From NCBI GenBank assembly GCA_016182785.1, contig JACPFU010000030.1, forward strand, positions 78,832 through 142,831: DNA of 64,000 nt. The letters are read 5' to 3'. The stretch is from Lysobacterales bacterium. GTDB lineage: Bacteria > Pseudomonadota > Gammaproteobacteria > Xanthomonadales > Ahniellaceae. The notes below the pieces were generated by a model. That model worked only from the letters and a program-made list of their open reading frames with translations, did not search any database and was not told the DNA's origin. A program made the translations under genes and the position numbers. Each line of letters begins with the position of its first letter. Position 1 is the stretch's first letter. Positions 1 through 9,700 of this stretch are shown one piece after another.

Positions 1-2
1 TG

Positions 3-941
3 CTCGACGAGATCCAGAAGCTGCCCGGCTGGTCGGAATCGGTGAAACGGCTGTGGGACGAAGACACACGACGCCGGCGGCCGCTGCACGTGGTGCTGCT
101 TGGCTCCGCGCCGCTGCTGATCGCACGCGGGTTGGGCGACAGCCTTGCCGGTCGCTTCGAGGTCACGCACCTGCCGCACTGGAGCTTCGCCGAAATGCGC
201 GCGGCATTCGGCTGGACGCTCGACCAGTACCTGTTCCACGGCGGCTATCCCGGCGCCGCACCGCTGATCGACGACCCTGCGCGCTGGGCGCGCCACGTGG
301 TCGACGCGCTGATCGAGACTTCGATCTCGCGCGACGTGCTGTTGCTGTCGCGGGTCGACAAGCCGGCGCTGCTGCGTCGGTTGTTCGAACTCGCCTGTCG
401 CTATTCGGGCCAGACGCTGTCCTACACCAAGATGCTCGGTCAGCTGCAAGACAGCGGCAACACCACGACGCTCGCGCACTACCTCGATCTGCTCGCCGGT
501 GCCGGCATGGTCTGTGGGCTGCAGAAATACGCCGGCGACGCTGCACGCAGCCGCGGGTCGATCCCCAAGCTGCAGGTGCTGAACACCGCGTTGATGACCG
601 CGCCCTCGGGCCTGACGCTCGCGGAAGCGCGCGCCGACTCGGAATACTGGGGCAGGCTGGTGGAGTCGGCGGTCGGCGCACACCTCGCGAATGCGGCTGC
701 AAGTGGCGCCTGCGAACTGTTCTACTGGCGCGAGCGCAACCTCGAAGTCGACTTCATCGTGCGCGCCGGACGTCGGCTCATTGCGATCGAAGTGAAAAGC
801 GCGCGGGCCTCCGTGCACCATCCGGGCAGTGCAGCATTCGCCGCAGCCTTCAAGCCGCACCGCACCCTGCTCGTCGGGGGCGACGGCATCGCGCTGCAGG
901 AATTCCTCGAACGCCCGCTGCAGCACTGGCTGCAGCAGTAG
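3..941 (+). CDS. DUF4143 AAA-type ATPase, C-terminal part (5' end outside window)
   Basis: The reading frame is open from the first bases of the window, so the start lies upstream. The first visible residues, LDEIQKLPGW, are the Walker B region of the DUF4143/AAA_14 ATPase family. They are followed by a sensor-like LLGSAPLL stretch, an all-helical middle, and a C-terminal PD-(D/E)xK-like segment (ELFYWRERNLEVDFIV then IAIEVKSAR) typical of DUF4143. Members of this family are common, often mobile or defence-associated ATPases with no settled function. It ends 3 nt before the convergent uppP stop codon. Family assignment is firm; function is unknown. Confidence 0.85.
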   Translation, partial: LDEIQKLPGWSESVKRLWDEDTRRRRPLHVVLLGSAPLLIARGLGDSLAGRFEVTHLPHWSFAEMRAAFGWTLDQYLFHGGYPGAAPLIDDPARWARHVVDALIETSISRDVLLLSRVDKPALLRRLFELACRYSGQTLSYTKMLGQLQDSGNTTTLAHYLDLLAGAGMVCGLQKYAGDAARSRGSIPKLQVLNTALMTAPSGLTLAEARADSEYWGRLVESAVGAHLANAAASGACELFYWRERNLEVDFIVRAGRRLIAIEVKSARASVHHPGSAAFAAAFKPHRTLLVGGDGIALQEFLERPLQHWLQQ

Positions 942-944
942 CCC

Positions 945-1748
945 TCAGCGCAGGTAGACCAGCCCCAGCACCGCCAGGCCGAGCGCGATGCGGTACCAGA
1001 CGAAGGGCATCAGGCCGAGGCGGCGCAGGAAGTGCAGCAGGAAGTGGATGCAGGCAACGCCGGCGACCGCCGCGACCGCGGCGCCGATGGCGAAGTCGGC
1101 CCACAGGAATGCTTCGCCGCTGCGGTACGCCTGCAGTGCGCCGTGCGCGCAGGCAGCGGCAGTGATCGGCACGCCCATCAGGAAGCTGTAGCGCGCCGCC
1201 TCGTGGCGGTCGAGGCCGAGGAACAGCGCCGCGGTCATGGTGACTCCGGAGCGCGAGGTGCCCGGGATCAGCGCCAGTGCCTGGGCCACGCCGATGAACA
1301 ACGCCTCGCCGAGGCCGACCGAGAGCACGCCGCGGCTCTTGCCGCTGGCGCGGTCGGCGACGCCAAGCAACACGCCGAACGCGATCAGGTTGACCGCGAT
1401 CAGGGTCGGCACGCGCAGCGCCGCGGCGGTTTCCTCGCCCATCGCCGCGCCGACGATGATCGCCGGGATCGTGGTCAGCGCCAGGCCGATGCCGAGCCGG
1501 TGCTGCACGCGGCCGTGTTCGCTGCGGTCACGCCGCAGCATCGCGGTCGCGATCGTGAGCAGGTCGCGCCGGTAGTAGCCGAGCACCGCGAGCAGGGTGC
1601 CGAAATGCAGCGCCAGGTCGAAGCTGACGCCCTGGTAATCCCAGCCGACCAGGAACCCGATCAACCCGAGGTGCCCCGAACTCGATACCGGCAGGAACTC
1701 GGTGATCGCCTGCACCAGGGCGAGGAGCAAGATGTGGCTGAGTTCCAT
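945..1748 (-). CDS. uppP: undecaprenyl-diphosphatase UppP (BacA)
   Basis: Integral membrane phosphatase that recycles undecaprenyl diphosphate to the monophosphate carrier used for peptidoglycan and surface polysaccharide export; also confers bacitracin tolerance. The two catalytic signatures are present: EFLPVSSSGHL near the N-terminus and PGTSRSGVTM in the second half. The 267-aa length and roughly eight hydrophobic segments match the family. The frame stays open 13 codons further upstream, but the methionine preceding ELSHILLLAL fits the family N-terminus, so 1748 is taken as the start. It stands alone, convergent with the DUF4143 gene and divergent from the NtrX-like gene. Confidence 0.95.
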   Translation of the reverse strand: MELSHILLLALVQAITEFLPVSSSGHLGLIGFLVGWDYQGVSFDLALHFGTLLAVLGYYRRDLLTIATAMLRRDRSEHGRVQHRLGIGLALTTIPAIIVGAAMGEETAAALRVPTLIAVNLIAFGVLLGVADRASGKSRGVLSVGLGEALFIGVAQALALIPGTSRSGVTMTAALFLGLDRHEAARYSFLMGVPITAAACAHGALQAYRSGEAFLWADFAIGAAVAAVAGVACIHFLLHFLRRLGLMPFVWYRIALGLAVLGLVYLR

Positions 1749-1885
1749 GGACGACCCGAGCGAAGGAGCCGCGGATTGTGCCAGCACGGCTGCGCGAACG
1801 TGGCGCGATCACCCTGACCAAGTGCGGGCGGCGTGGCGGCAGCCCGACCCGCTTCGCTATGCTCGGCCCGCTCCATGAGGTGCGC

Positions 1886-3262
1886 ATGAACCAGAACCGC
1901 GTGCTGGTCGTCGACGACGAGCCCGACATCCGCCAGCTGATCGGCGACATCCTGCTCGACGAGGGACACCGCGTCGAGACCGCCGACTGCCTGGCCGCGG
2001 CGCGTGCGGCATTGCCTGCGTTCAAGCCCGACCTGATCCTGCTCGATGTCTGGCTGCCCGACGGCGACGGTGTCGCGTTGCTGCAGGAGTGGCAGGAGCA
2101 AGGCGGCCCGGGTGCGCCGGTGGTGATGATCTCCGGCCACGGCAGCATCGAGACTGCGGTCAACGCGCTCAAGCTCGGTGCCTACGATTTCCTGGAAAAG
2201 CCAGTGTCGCTGGCGAAGCTGCTCGCCACCGTGCATCGCGGCTTCGAGCATGCCGCGCTGAAGCGCGAGAACCTCGGCCTGCGCGCGCGCGTTGCGCCGC
2301 CGCCGCCGATCGGCGGCAGCACCGCGATGCAGATCGTGCGCACCCAGCTCGAACGCGCCGCGCATGTCGATGCGCCGCTGATGATTCGCGGCGAGACCGG
2401 CACCGGCAAGGAAGCGCTGGCGCGCTACGCGCATGGCCATGGACCGCGGGCGGCGGCGCCGTTCGTGCACTTCGCGGCGGCGACCATGGCCGGCGAGCGC
2501 GGCGTCGCGGCGCTGTTTGGCCGCGACACCGCGCATGGCGAGGAACCCGGCGCGATTGCCCAGGCCGCGAACGGCACCCTGTACATCGACGAAGTCGCCA
2601 GCCTCGACGCCACCACCCAGGCACGGCTGGCATCGGCGATCGCCGCGCGCCAGTACGTGCCCGAGTCCGGGCAGAAGCCGAGGCCGTTCGCGGCGCGGCT
2701 GATCGCGTCCAGCCTGCGCGCGCCGGAACAGGAGCTGCAGGCCGGCACCCTGCGCGAAGATCTCTACTTCCAGCTCAACGTGCTGTCGGTGCACGTGCCG
2801 GCGCTGCGCGAACGACCGGAGGACATCGCCGCACTGCTCGGGGCCCAGCTCGAACAGGTGGCCGCGCGCGACAGCCTGCCGCCGCGCACGCTGAGCGCCG
2901 CGGCGATCGACCGCCTGCGCCGCCATCCGTGGCCGGGCAACCTGCGCGAATTGCGCAACCTGGTGCAGCGCCTGCTGATCATCGGCGGCGAGGGCGAGAT
3001 CGATCTCGACGAGGTCGAGGACGCGCTCGGCATCATCGCGCCCGCTCCCGGCAAGCCCGCCGGCGACTTCCTGCTCGACCTGTCGCTGCCGCTGCGCGAC
3101 GCCCGCGACCGCTTCGAGCGCACCTACCTGATGCGCCAGCTGCGCCACTGCCGCGGCTCGGTCTCGCGCCTGGCGCAGATCTCCGGCATGGAACGCACCC
3201 ACCTCTACCGCAAGCTCAAAGACCTCGGCGTCGATCCCAAGGCGCTGGATGCGGCGGACTAG
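1886..3262 (+). CDS. NtrX/NtrC-like response regulator lacking the GAFTGA loop
   Basis: 458-aa regulator with three modules. The receiver domain (about 1-120) has an acidic pocket at residues 10-11 and a likely phospho-Asp at D54 (LILLDVW). The AAA+ domain follows, with Walker A GETGTGKE at 169-176 and Walker B LYIDEV near 232. A Fis-type helix-turn-helix lies at the C-terminus (GSVSRLAQISGMERTHLYRK). The start is the ATG at 1886 just before NQNRVLVVDDE, preceded by a GAGG sequence. The sigma-54 contact motif GAFTGA, expected around residue 215, is replaced by a shorter GRDTAHGEEPGAIA stretch. It therefore probably does not activate sigma-54 promoters, as for several NtrX proteins. No cognate NtrY kinase is adjacent. 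Confidence 0.88.
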   Translation: MNQNRVLVVDDEPDIRQLIGDILLDEGHRVETADCLAAARAALPAFKPDLILLDVWLPDGDGVALLQEWQEQGGPGAPVVMISGHGSIETAVNALKLGAYDFLEKPVSLAKLLATVHRGFEHAALKRENLGLRARVAPPPPIGGSTAMQIVRTQLERAAHVDAPLMIRGETGTGKEALARYAHGHGPRAAAPFVHFAAATMAGERGVAALFGRDTAHGEEPGAIAQAANGTLYIDEVASLDATTQARLASAIAARQYVPESGQKPRPFAARLIASSLRAPEQELQAGTLREDLYFQLNVLSVHVPALRERPEDIAALLGAQLEQVAARDSLPPRTLSAAAIDRLRRHPWPGNLRELRNLVQRLLIIGGEGEIDLDEVEDALGIIAPAPGKPAGDFLLDLSLPLRDARDRFERTYLMRQLRHCRGSVSRLAQISGMERTHLYRKLKDLGVDPKALDAAD

Positions 3263-3285
3263 ACGCGCTGTGTCTTGCAGCGCGT

Positions 3286-3317
3286 AAGATATCTATCTCG
3301 TCAGTGCCTGATATCTT
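3286..3317. promoter_or_regulatory. inverted repeat upstream of the antitoxin gene (candidate autoregulatory operator)
   Basis: Perfect 8-bp arms AAGATATC (3286-3293) and GATATCTT (3310-3317) with a 16-bp spacer, ending 7 nt before the antitoxin start. The stretch is AT-rich against a GC-rich background. Ribbon-helix-helix antitoxins usually repress their own operon through such palindromes; the role here is inferred from position only. Confidence 0.5.
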
Positions 3318-3324
3318 GCCCGCC

Positions 3325-3570
3325 ATGCCCAAGACACTCGTCAATCTCGATGCGGCCGACAAGGCCTGGTTGGACCGCGAGGCGCGTTTGCGGCGTGTTC
3401 CCATGACCGAATTGGTACGCCAGGCGGTGCAGCATTTCCGCGTGCGCGAACAAGCACGCTCGGCACCGACCCTTGCTTCCGTGCTTGCTGCCACGAAAGG
3501 CGTGTGGCGTGAAGGGGATGGGCTTGCCTGGCAAGAGCGCCTGCGCGACGAGTGGAGCGATTCGCGTTGA
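3325..3570 (+). CDS. ribbon-helix-helix type antitoxin (VapB/CopG-like)
   Basis: 81-aa protein beginning MPKTLVNLDAADKAWLDREA. The N-terminal half reads as a ribbon-helix-helix DNA-binding unit: a short beta strand KTLVNL, then helices through RVPMTELVRQAVQHF. The C-terminal half (SVLAATKGVWREGDGLAWQE) would wrap the toxin. It sits directly ahead of a PIN-domain toxin frame; its TGA stop shares bases with the toxin TTG start (TTGA at 3567-3570), the usual coupling in type II toxin-antitoxin operons. The exact antitoxin subfamily is not certain. Confidence 0.8.
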   Translation: MPKTLVNLDAADKAWLDREARLRRVPMTELVRQAVQHFRVREQARSAPTLASVLAATKGVWREGDGLAWQERLRDEWSDSR

Positions 3571-3936
3571 AGTACCTGATCGACTCCGTGATCGTGATCG
3601 ATCACCTCAATGGCGTCGAGTTGGCCAGCGCATTTCTCGCGGAACATGGGGGATCTGCCGCGCTGTCGGTGATCACACGAGCCGAGGTTTTTTGCTGGGT
3701 GCGACGAGACTCGCGCCGCAGTCGTGCGCGAGTTGCTGGATGTCTTTCCCACGCTGCCGATCACCGCAGAGATTGCCGACCGCGCCGGAGCCTTGCGGCG
3801 AAGCCGGCGCTGGAAGCTGCCGGATGCGATGCAGGCGGCGTTGGCGATGCAGCACGGGCTGGTGCTGGTCACGCGCAACACACGCGACTTTCAGCCCGGA
3901 GGTGACCCATCCGTGCTGATTCCCTACCGCATGTGA
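3567..3936 (+). pseudogene. PIN-domain (VapC-like) toxin, frameshifted
   Basis: The first half, from the TTG at 3567 (LKYLIDSVIVIDHLNG), carries the first catalytic Asp of a PIN ribonuclease and continues to SVITRAEVF. The rest of the domain lies in another frame: RELLDVFPTLPITAEIADRAGALRR, then KLPDAMQAALAMQHGLVLVT and NTRDF, with its later acidic residues. Removing one T from the T6 run at 3688-3693 joins the halves as EVF-AGCDETRAAVVREL, which is normal PIN sequence. The toxin is therefore interrupted by a single extra base, by mutation, slippage or a sequencing error. The downstream part remains open to its natural end at 3936. Confidence 0.82.
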
Positions 3937-3993
3937 CGGATTGACGCGGCATCCGGCGATGCGATGATCGCTCCCCCACCCCCGGAGCCCGCC

Positions 3994-5595
3994 ATGAGTC
4001 AGCCGCACGATCCGCGTCGTCGAGCGTTCATCGCTGCCAGTGCAGTCGCGACCGTGGCTGCGGTGCCGGGTGCGGTCGAGGCCACGACCTCGCAGCGGCG
4101 GCTCAGCGAATTCGAGCTGGCCGGCAAGGACCGCGAGGCGCTCGCGATCGGGCTGCGCAACGGGCAATACAGCGCGCTCGGGCTGACGCGCGCCTATCTC
4201 GAGCGCATCCAGGCGCACGACGCGCACACGGTCAACGCGATCGTCGAGATCAACCCCGACGCCGAAGCGATCGCGGCGCAACTCGACGCCGAGCGCAAGG
4301 CCGGCCAGGTGCGCGGTCCGCTGCATGGCGTGCCGGTGCTGGTCAAGGACAACATCGACAGCGGCGACCGCATGGCCACGACCGCGGGCTCGCTGGCGCT
4401 GATCGACTGGCATGCGCCGGCCGACGCCGCAGTCGTCGCCAGCCTGCGCGCGGCCGGTGCGGTGCTGCTTGGCAAGACCAATCTGAGCGAGTGGGCGAAC
4501 GCGCGCTCGACGCGTTCCACCAGCGGCTGGAGCGCGCGCGGCGGCCAGACCCGCAACGCCTACGACCGCGCGCGCTCGCCGAGCGGCTCCAGCTCGGGTA
4601 CCGCCGCGGCGGTCGCGATGGAGTTCGCCGCGCTCGGCATCGGCACCGAGACCGATGGTTCGATCATCTCGCCGGCGAACGCGAACGGGCTGGTCGGCCT
4701 GAAGCCGACCGTGGGCCTGGTGCCGCGCAGCGGGATCATCCCGATCGCGCACTCGCAAGACAGTGCCGGCCCGATGACGCGCACCGTCGCCGATGCCGCC
4801 GCCCTGCTCGCGGCGATCGTGCAACCGCACCGCGAGCCGGGCGCGATCGCCGCACCCGCAGCCGGTTTCGATCGCGACTACCTCGGCGCACTCAGCGCGC
4901 GCGCCGCCGAGGGCGCACGCATCGGCGTCGCGCGCGGCCTGTTCGGCTTCCATCCGGAGGTCGACCGGCTCGCCGAAAACGCGCTGCGCGCGCTGAAGGA
5001 ACTGGGTGCCGAGATCATCGACGAGGTCGCCATCGACACCCTCGGCGAGTTCGACGACAGCGAGTTCGAGGTGCTCAGCCACGAGCTCAAGGCCGGGCTC
5101 GACGCCTATCTCTCCCGCCTGCCGCGTTCGGCGCCGGCGCGTTCGCTGGCACAGCTGATCGAGTTCAACCGCAGCCGCGCCACGCTGGAGATGCCGTTCT
5201 TCGGCCAGGAGTGGTTCGAGGGCGCGGTGGCCAAGGGTGCATTGACCCACCCGGCGTACCGCAAGGCGCTGGCCCGCAACCACGATCTGACGCGGCGCAA
5301 GGGGCTCGACCCGGCGTTCGCGAAACATCGCCTGGACGCGCTGGTCGGCCCGAGCGGCGGCCCGGCCTGGCTGATCGACCCGATCAACGGCGACCACTAC
5401 ACCGGCGGCAACACCTCGCTGGCCGCGGTCGCCGGCTATCCGCACCTGAGCGTGCCGATGGGCTTCGTGCGCCACCTCCCGGTCGGCTTCAGCTTCATCG
5501 GCCTGCCCTACAGCGAAGCCAGGCTGCTCGGCCTCGGCTACGCCTTCGAGCGCGCGACCAAGGCACGCCGTTCGCCGTTCGCGACGCGGCGCTGA
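3994..5595 (+). CDS. Tat-exported amidase (amidase signature family)
   Basis: 533-aa serine hydrolase of the amidase signature family, cleaving C-N amide bonds; substrate unknown. The Ser-cisSer-Lys machinery is visible: lysine in GVPVLVKDNID, and the Gly/Ser-rich SPSGSSSGTAAAVA with the catalytic and bridging serines. The N-terminus DPRRRAFIAASAVATVA has a twin-arginine-like motif and a hydrophobic stretch ending near PGAVEA, so export through Tat is likely. The start chosen is the ATG at 3994; a frame-open ATG 10 codons upstream would put a proline run ahead of the signal. It stands alone and may act on peptide amides in the periplasm. Confidence 0.88.
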   Translation: MSQPHDPRRRAFIAASAVATVAAVPGAVEATTSQRRLSEFELAGKDREALAIGLRNGQYSALGLTRAYLERIQAHDAHTVNAIVEINPDAEAIAAQLDAERKAGQVRGPLHGVPVLVKDNIDSGDRMATTAGSLALIDWHAPADAAVVASLRAAGAVLLGKTNLSEWANARSTRSTSGWSARGGQTRNAYDRARSPSGSSSGTAAAVAMEFAALGIGTETDGSIISPANANGLVGLKPTVGLVPRSGIIPIAHSQDSAGPMTRTVADAAALLAAIVQPHREPGAIAAPAAGFDRDYLGALSARAAEGARIGVARGLFGFHPEVDRLAENALRALKELGAEIIDEVAIDTLGEFDDSEFEVLSHELKAGLDAYLSRLPRSAPARSLAQLIEFNRSRATLEMPFFGQEWFEGAVAKGALTHPAYRKALARNHDLTRRKGLDPAFAKHRLDALVGPSGGPAWLIDPINGDHYTGGNTSLAAVAGYPHLSVPMGFVRHLPVGFSFIGLPYSEARLLGLGYAFERATKARRSPFATRR

Positions 5596-5656
5596 CAAGC
5601 GGCGGCAGCGTTTCGCGTATCAGGCGGCGGACCCGCTGCGGGTTCGCCACGATGTG

Positions 5657-6694
5657 ATGCCCATGCTGCGCCGTACACCGTTCCTGCTTGCCCTCGCCTT
5701 CTCGCTGTCGGCACCCGCTGAAGCCGACATCCTCGCCGGGAAGAACTGCGAGCCCAGCTGCGACCGCTACCGAGCGATCTCGATTTTCGGCGACACCATG
5801 GATGGCAACACCGAACCGCTGTCGCTGCTCGGTGGCCCGAACCAGAGCGGCATGCTCGATGCCAGCGACCTCAGCTACGACCCGGTCGAACGCACCGTCA
5901 TCGTCTCCGACTTCTACGGCCAGCAGGTGCATGTGTTCGCGCGCGACGCCCGCAACGACGTGGCGCCGCTGCGCTCGTTCTCGAACATCTTTCTCGGCCA
6001 GGTGCGCAACGTCGCGGTGGTGCAGGCGCAAGCCGAGTACATCGCGATCAACGCCAGCTTCATCTACGCCTTCTCGCGCAGCGCCACGGGCAGCGTCAAC
6101 GCGCTGCGCAGCACCAGCTACGACCCGGCACTGGTGCAGAACCTCAACGGCCTCGCCTACCTGCCAGACAGCGACGAGATCGCGATCGGCGACTACTACG
6201 ACACCGGCGGCGGCCAGTACGCCGGCGAGATCCTGATCTTCCCGCGCACCATCAGCGGCGCGCCGGTGACCAGCCGCCGCATCGCCGGCCCGGCGACCGA
6301 GCTCGGCGGCTGGATCGCCGACCTCGACTACAACCCGGCGACGCACGAGCTCTACGTGCTGGCGGCCGACGGCAACGGCAGTGGCCGGCTGCTGACCTTT
6401 GCAGCCAGTGCCAACGGCAATGCCGCGCCGACGCGAAAGATCGTGGGCGCGGCGACGCGGCTGAGCAATGCCGTGGGCCTGTCGTACTACGCGCTGCGCG
6501 ACGAACTGCTGGTCGCCAGCGGCAGCTTCAACAGCGCGGTCACGCGCGTGCTCGGCTTTCCGCGCACGGCCAGCGGCGATGTCGCGCCCGCCCGCGACAT
6601 CAGCGGCCCGGCCACCGGCGTCGGCGGCACCTATGGCTGGTATGACGTGCTCGGGGTGCCGCTGACCGAGTTGTTCGCCAGCGGGTTCGAGTAG
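5657..6694 (+). CDS. secreted propeller-like protein with GFE C-terminal tail
   Basis: About 345 aa. The start offers closely spaced GTG/ATG/ATG codons at 5654, 5657 and 5663; the middle one is used. A Sec signal peptide (LRRTPFLLALAFSLSAPAEA) is followed by repeated segments of the type DLSYDPVERTVIVSDFYGQQVHVF and DLDYNPATHELYVLAADG, suggesting an NHL/YncE-like beta-propeller. An N-terminal cysteine pair (CEPSC) may form a disulfide. The protein ends LFASGFE, the short tail shared with four other exported proteins in this window. No enzyme motif is seen; specific function unknown. Confidence 0.75.
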   Translation: MPMLRRTPFLLALAFSLSAPAEADILAGKNCEPSCDRYRAISIFGDTMDGNTEPLSLLGGPNQSGMLDASDLSYDPVERTVIVSDFYGQQVHVFARDARNDVAPLRSFSNIFLGQVRNVAVVQAQAEYIAINASFIYAFSRSATGSVNALRSTSYDPALVQNLNGLAYLPDSDEIAIGDYYDTGGGQYAGEILIFPRTISGAPVTSRRIAGPATELGGWIADLDYNPATHELYVLAADGNGSGRLLTFAASANGNAAPTRKIVGAATRLSNAVGLSYYALRDELLVASGSFNSAVTRVLGFPRTASGDVAPARDISGPATGVGGTYGWYDVLGVPLTELFASGFE

Positions 6695-6775
6695 CCGCGA
6701 CGCGCGGCCCCGTTGCGTTTCGATAGATGGCATGCGACGTTGCCGGTCCGGGGAAAGACAGCGAAGGACGGCAGG

Positions 6776-9700
6776 ATGCGCGGTTCCGAGCGAATGGAAG
6801 TGCCCTTCCGGCACAGCCTGAGGGCGAAGTTGCTGGTCGGGCTGCTGCTGGCATTGGCGACGATGCTGGCGGCGGTACTGGTGGTGTTCTACCTGCGCGG
6901 CTACGAGCTGCTGATGGCGCGCGAGCGCGCGGTCGCGACCAACGCCGCACAGCGCCTGGCCAGCGAGATGGGCAAGCAGCTGGCAATGGCCGAGGGTCTT
7001 GCCGTCGCGCTCGAGAACCTCGGCGAACACCTGCCGCACGACGCGGCGATGTGGCGCACGATCATCCCGCACGTGCTCGACCTCGATGGCCGCGGCGAAC
7101 TGATCGCCGGCGGTGGCCTGTGGCCCGAGCCCGGCGCGTTCGAGCCCGGCGTCGCGCGCCGCAGCTTCTTCTGGGGTCGCGACAGCGGCGGCGTGCTGCG
7201 CTACTTCGACGACTACAACGCACCCGACGGGCCCGGCTACCACGGCGAGGAATGGTACGTGCCGGCGCGGCACCAGCGGGACGGACGCTGCTACTGGTCG
7301 CGTTCGTACCAGGACCCCTACAGCGGCGAGCCGATGGTCACCTGCACTGCGCCGATGCGCGTCGCCGGCGCCTTCGTCGGGGTCAGCACCGTCGACCTCA
7401 AGCTCTCCGGGCTGCAGCGCTTCCTCGACGCGCGCGGCCAGGGCCTGCCCGGCTACGCCTTCCTGATCGACCGCAATGGCGTGTTCATCACGGTGCCGCC
7501 GGTACGCCGCGTGCGCCTGTCGGCCGAAGCGGTGCCGCAGCCGAAGACGAGCGTGCTCGGCATCGCCGACTTCGCCGAGCACCACGGCGACTTCGCCGCG
7601 TTGGCGGCGTTCCTGCGCGTGGACGCGGGGGCGGACGTCGACGCGCAGCAGTCCGGGCTGGCGGCGCGCATCGATGCCGCCACCGCCACCATCGACGCCG
7701 CCGAGGCCGGACGCATCGCGGCGCAGCTGCTCGACGATCCCGCGGCCGAGGTGGCGACGCGGCAATTGCAGCTGGCGCGCGATCCGTTCCTGCAGGAGGC
7801 CGGACTGGTCACTGCACTGCGGTTGCCCGGGGTGCACTGGCAGCTGGTGACGGTGCAGCCGGCACGCCTGGTGCACGAGGCGGTGATGTCGGTGATGACG
7901 CGGGTGGCGTGGGCGCTCGGGCTCGCGATCGTGCTCGCGGTGCTCGCCGCTGGCTGGTTGCTGCGACGCACGCTGGTGCTGCCGATCCGGCGCATCATCG
8001 AGCAGATGGCCGCGACCGAACACGCCATCGTCCCCGGGCGCGTCGAGGTGCAGGGCCACGACGAGCTGGCGGTGCTGGCCGAGCGCTTCAACAACTACGC
8101 CGAGCGCATCGCCGAGAGCCACGCCGACCTGCTCGCCTCGGCCGAGCAATTCCGTGCCGTGACCGAACTCGCGCATGACGCGCTGATCCAGATCGGCGAC
8201 GACGGCCGCATCATCAGCGTCAACCGCGCCGGCGAGCAGATGTTCGGCTGGACCGAAGCCGAACTGCGCGAGAGCGAGTTCAAGCGGCTGATGGCCTGGG
8301 ACCCGCGCGCCGAACTGCCCGCAGAGCAAGCCGGTGCGGGCGCCGACGCCAGCCGTGCCGCCAGTCGCATGCTCGAGCTGAGCGCGGTGCGCCGCGACGG
8401 CCGCGTGTTCCCGGCCGAGGTCTCGGTCAGCTACTGGCGCGGCCCGAGCTACGGCCTCTACAACGTGCAGGTGCGCGACGTCACCGAGCGCCAGCGCGCC
8501 GAGGAACGCGTGCGCATGCTGGCCACGCACGACACCCTCACCGGCCTGCCGAACCGCACCCTGTTCAACGACCGCCTGAAGCGCGCAGTCGAACGTTGCC
8601 TGCTCGGCAATTCGGGCATGGCGCTGCTGTTCCTCGACCTCGACCACTTCAAGATCGCCAACGACAGCCTCGGCCACAGCGTCGGCGACGCGCTGCTGCG
8701 CGCGGTCGCGCAGCGCCTGCTCGACTGCATCCGGCCCGGCGACACCGTTGCCCGCCTCGGTGGTGACGAGTTCGCGATGCTGATGCCGAACCTCGACGAC
8801 CCCGGTCCCGCGGCGCTGATGGCGCAACGCCTGATCGACGCGATCGGGGTGCCGTTCGACCTCGCCGGCCAGCGCGTGCAGGTTGGCGTCAGCGTCGGCG
8901 TCACGCTGTGCCCGGGCGACGACCGCAACGCCGACCAGTTGCTGCGCAAGGCCGACCTGGCCATGTACCACGCCAAGTCCGAGGGCCGGAACACCTTCCG
9001 CTTCTTCACCGACCGCCTGCACGCCGAGCTGATCGAACGCAAGGCCATGCTCGACGAGCTGGCGCAGGCGTTGCCGCGCAATCAGTTCGAGCTGCACTAC
9101 CAGCCGGTGCTGGAGACGCGCACACGTGCGCTGCACGGCTTTGAGGCGCTGATCCGCTGGCGCCATCCCAGCCTCGGCCTGGTCACGCCCGAGCGCTTCG
9201 TGCCGCTGGCCGAGCAGAGCGGGCTGATCGTGCCGATCGGGCACTGGATCATCGCCCAGGCGATGTTCGACCTGGCCGCGCTCGATGCCGCCGCCGCCGA
9301 GACCCCGGTCCGTCTTGCGATCAACCTGTCGCTGGCGCAGTTTCGCGACCCCGGGCTGGTTGAGGGTTTGCGCCGCGCGATTGCGAAGTCCGGCATCGAC
9401 GCGACCCGCATCGAGCTGGAGCTGACCGAAACCGTGCTGATGCACGACCTCGACTCGGCGATCGAGATCATGCAGCAGCTGCGCGAACTCGGCATCGGGC
9501 TCGCGATCGACGACTTCGGCACCGGCTATTCGTCGCTGTCGTACCTGAAGCGTTTCCCGGTGCAAAAGCTCAAGATCGACAAGAGCTTCGTGCGCGGCGT
9601 CGCCGACGACGCCGACGCCGCCGCGATCTGCCGCTCGGTGATCGCGCTCGGCCACAACCTCGGCCTGCGCCTGGTCGGCGAAGGCGTCGAGCAGCAGACC

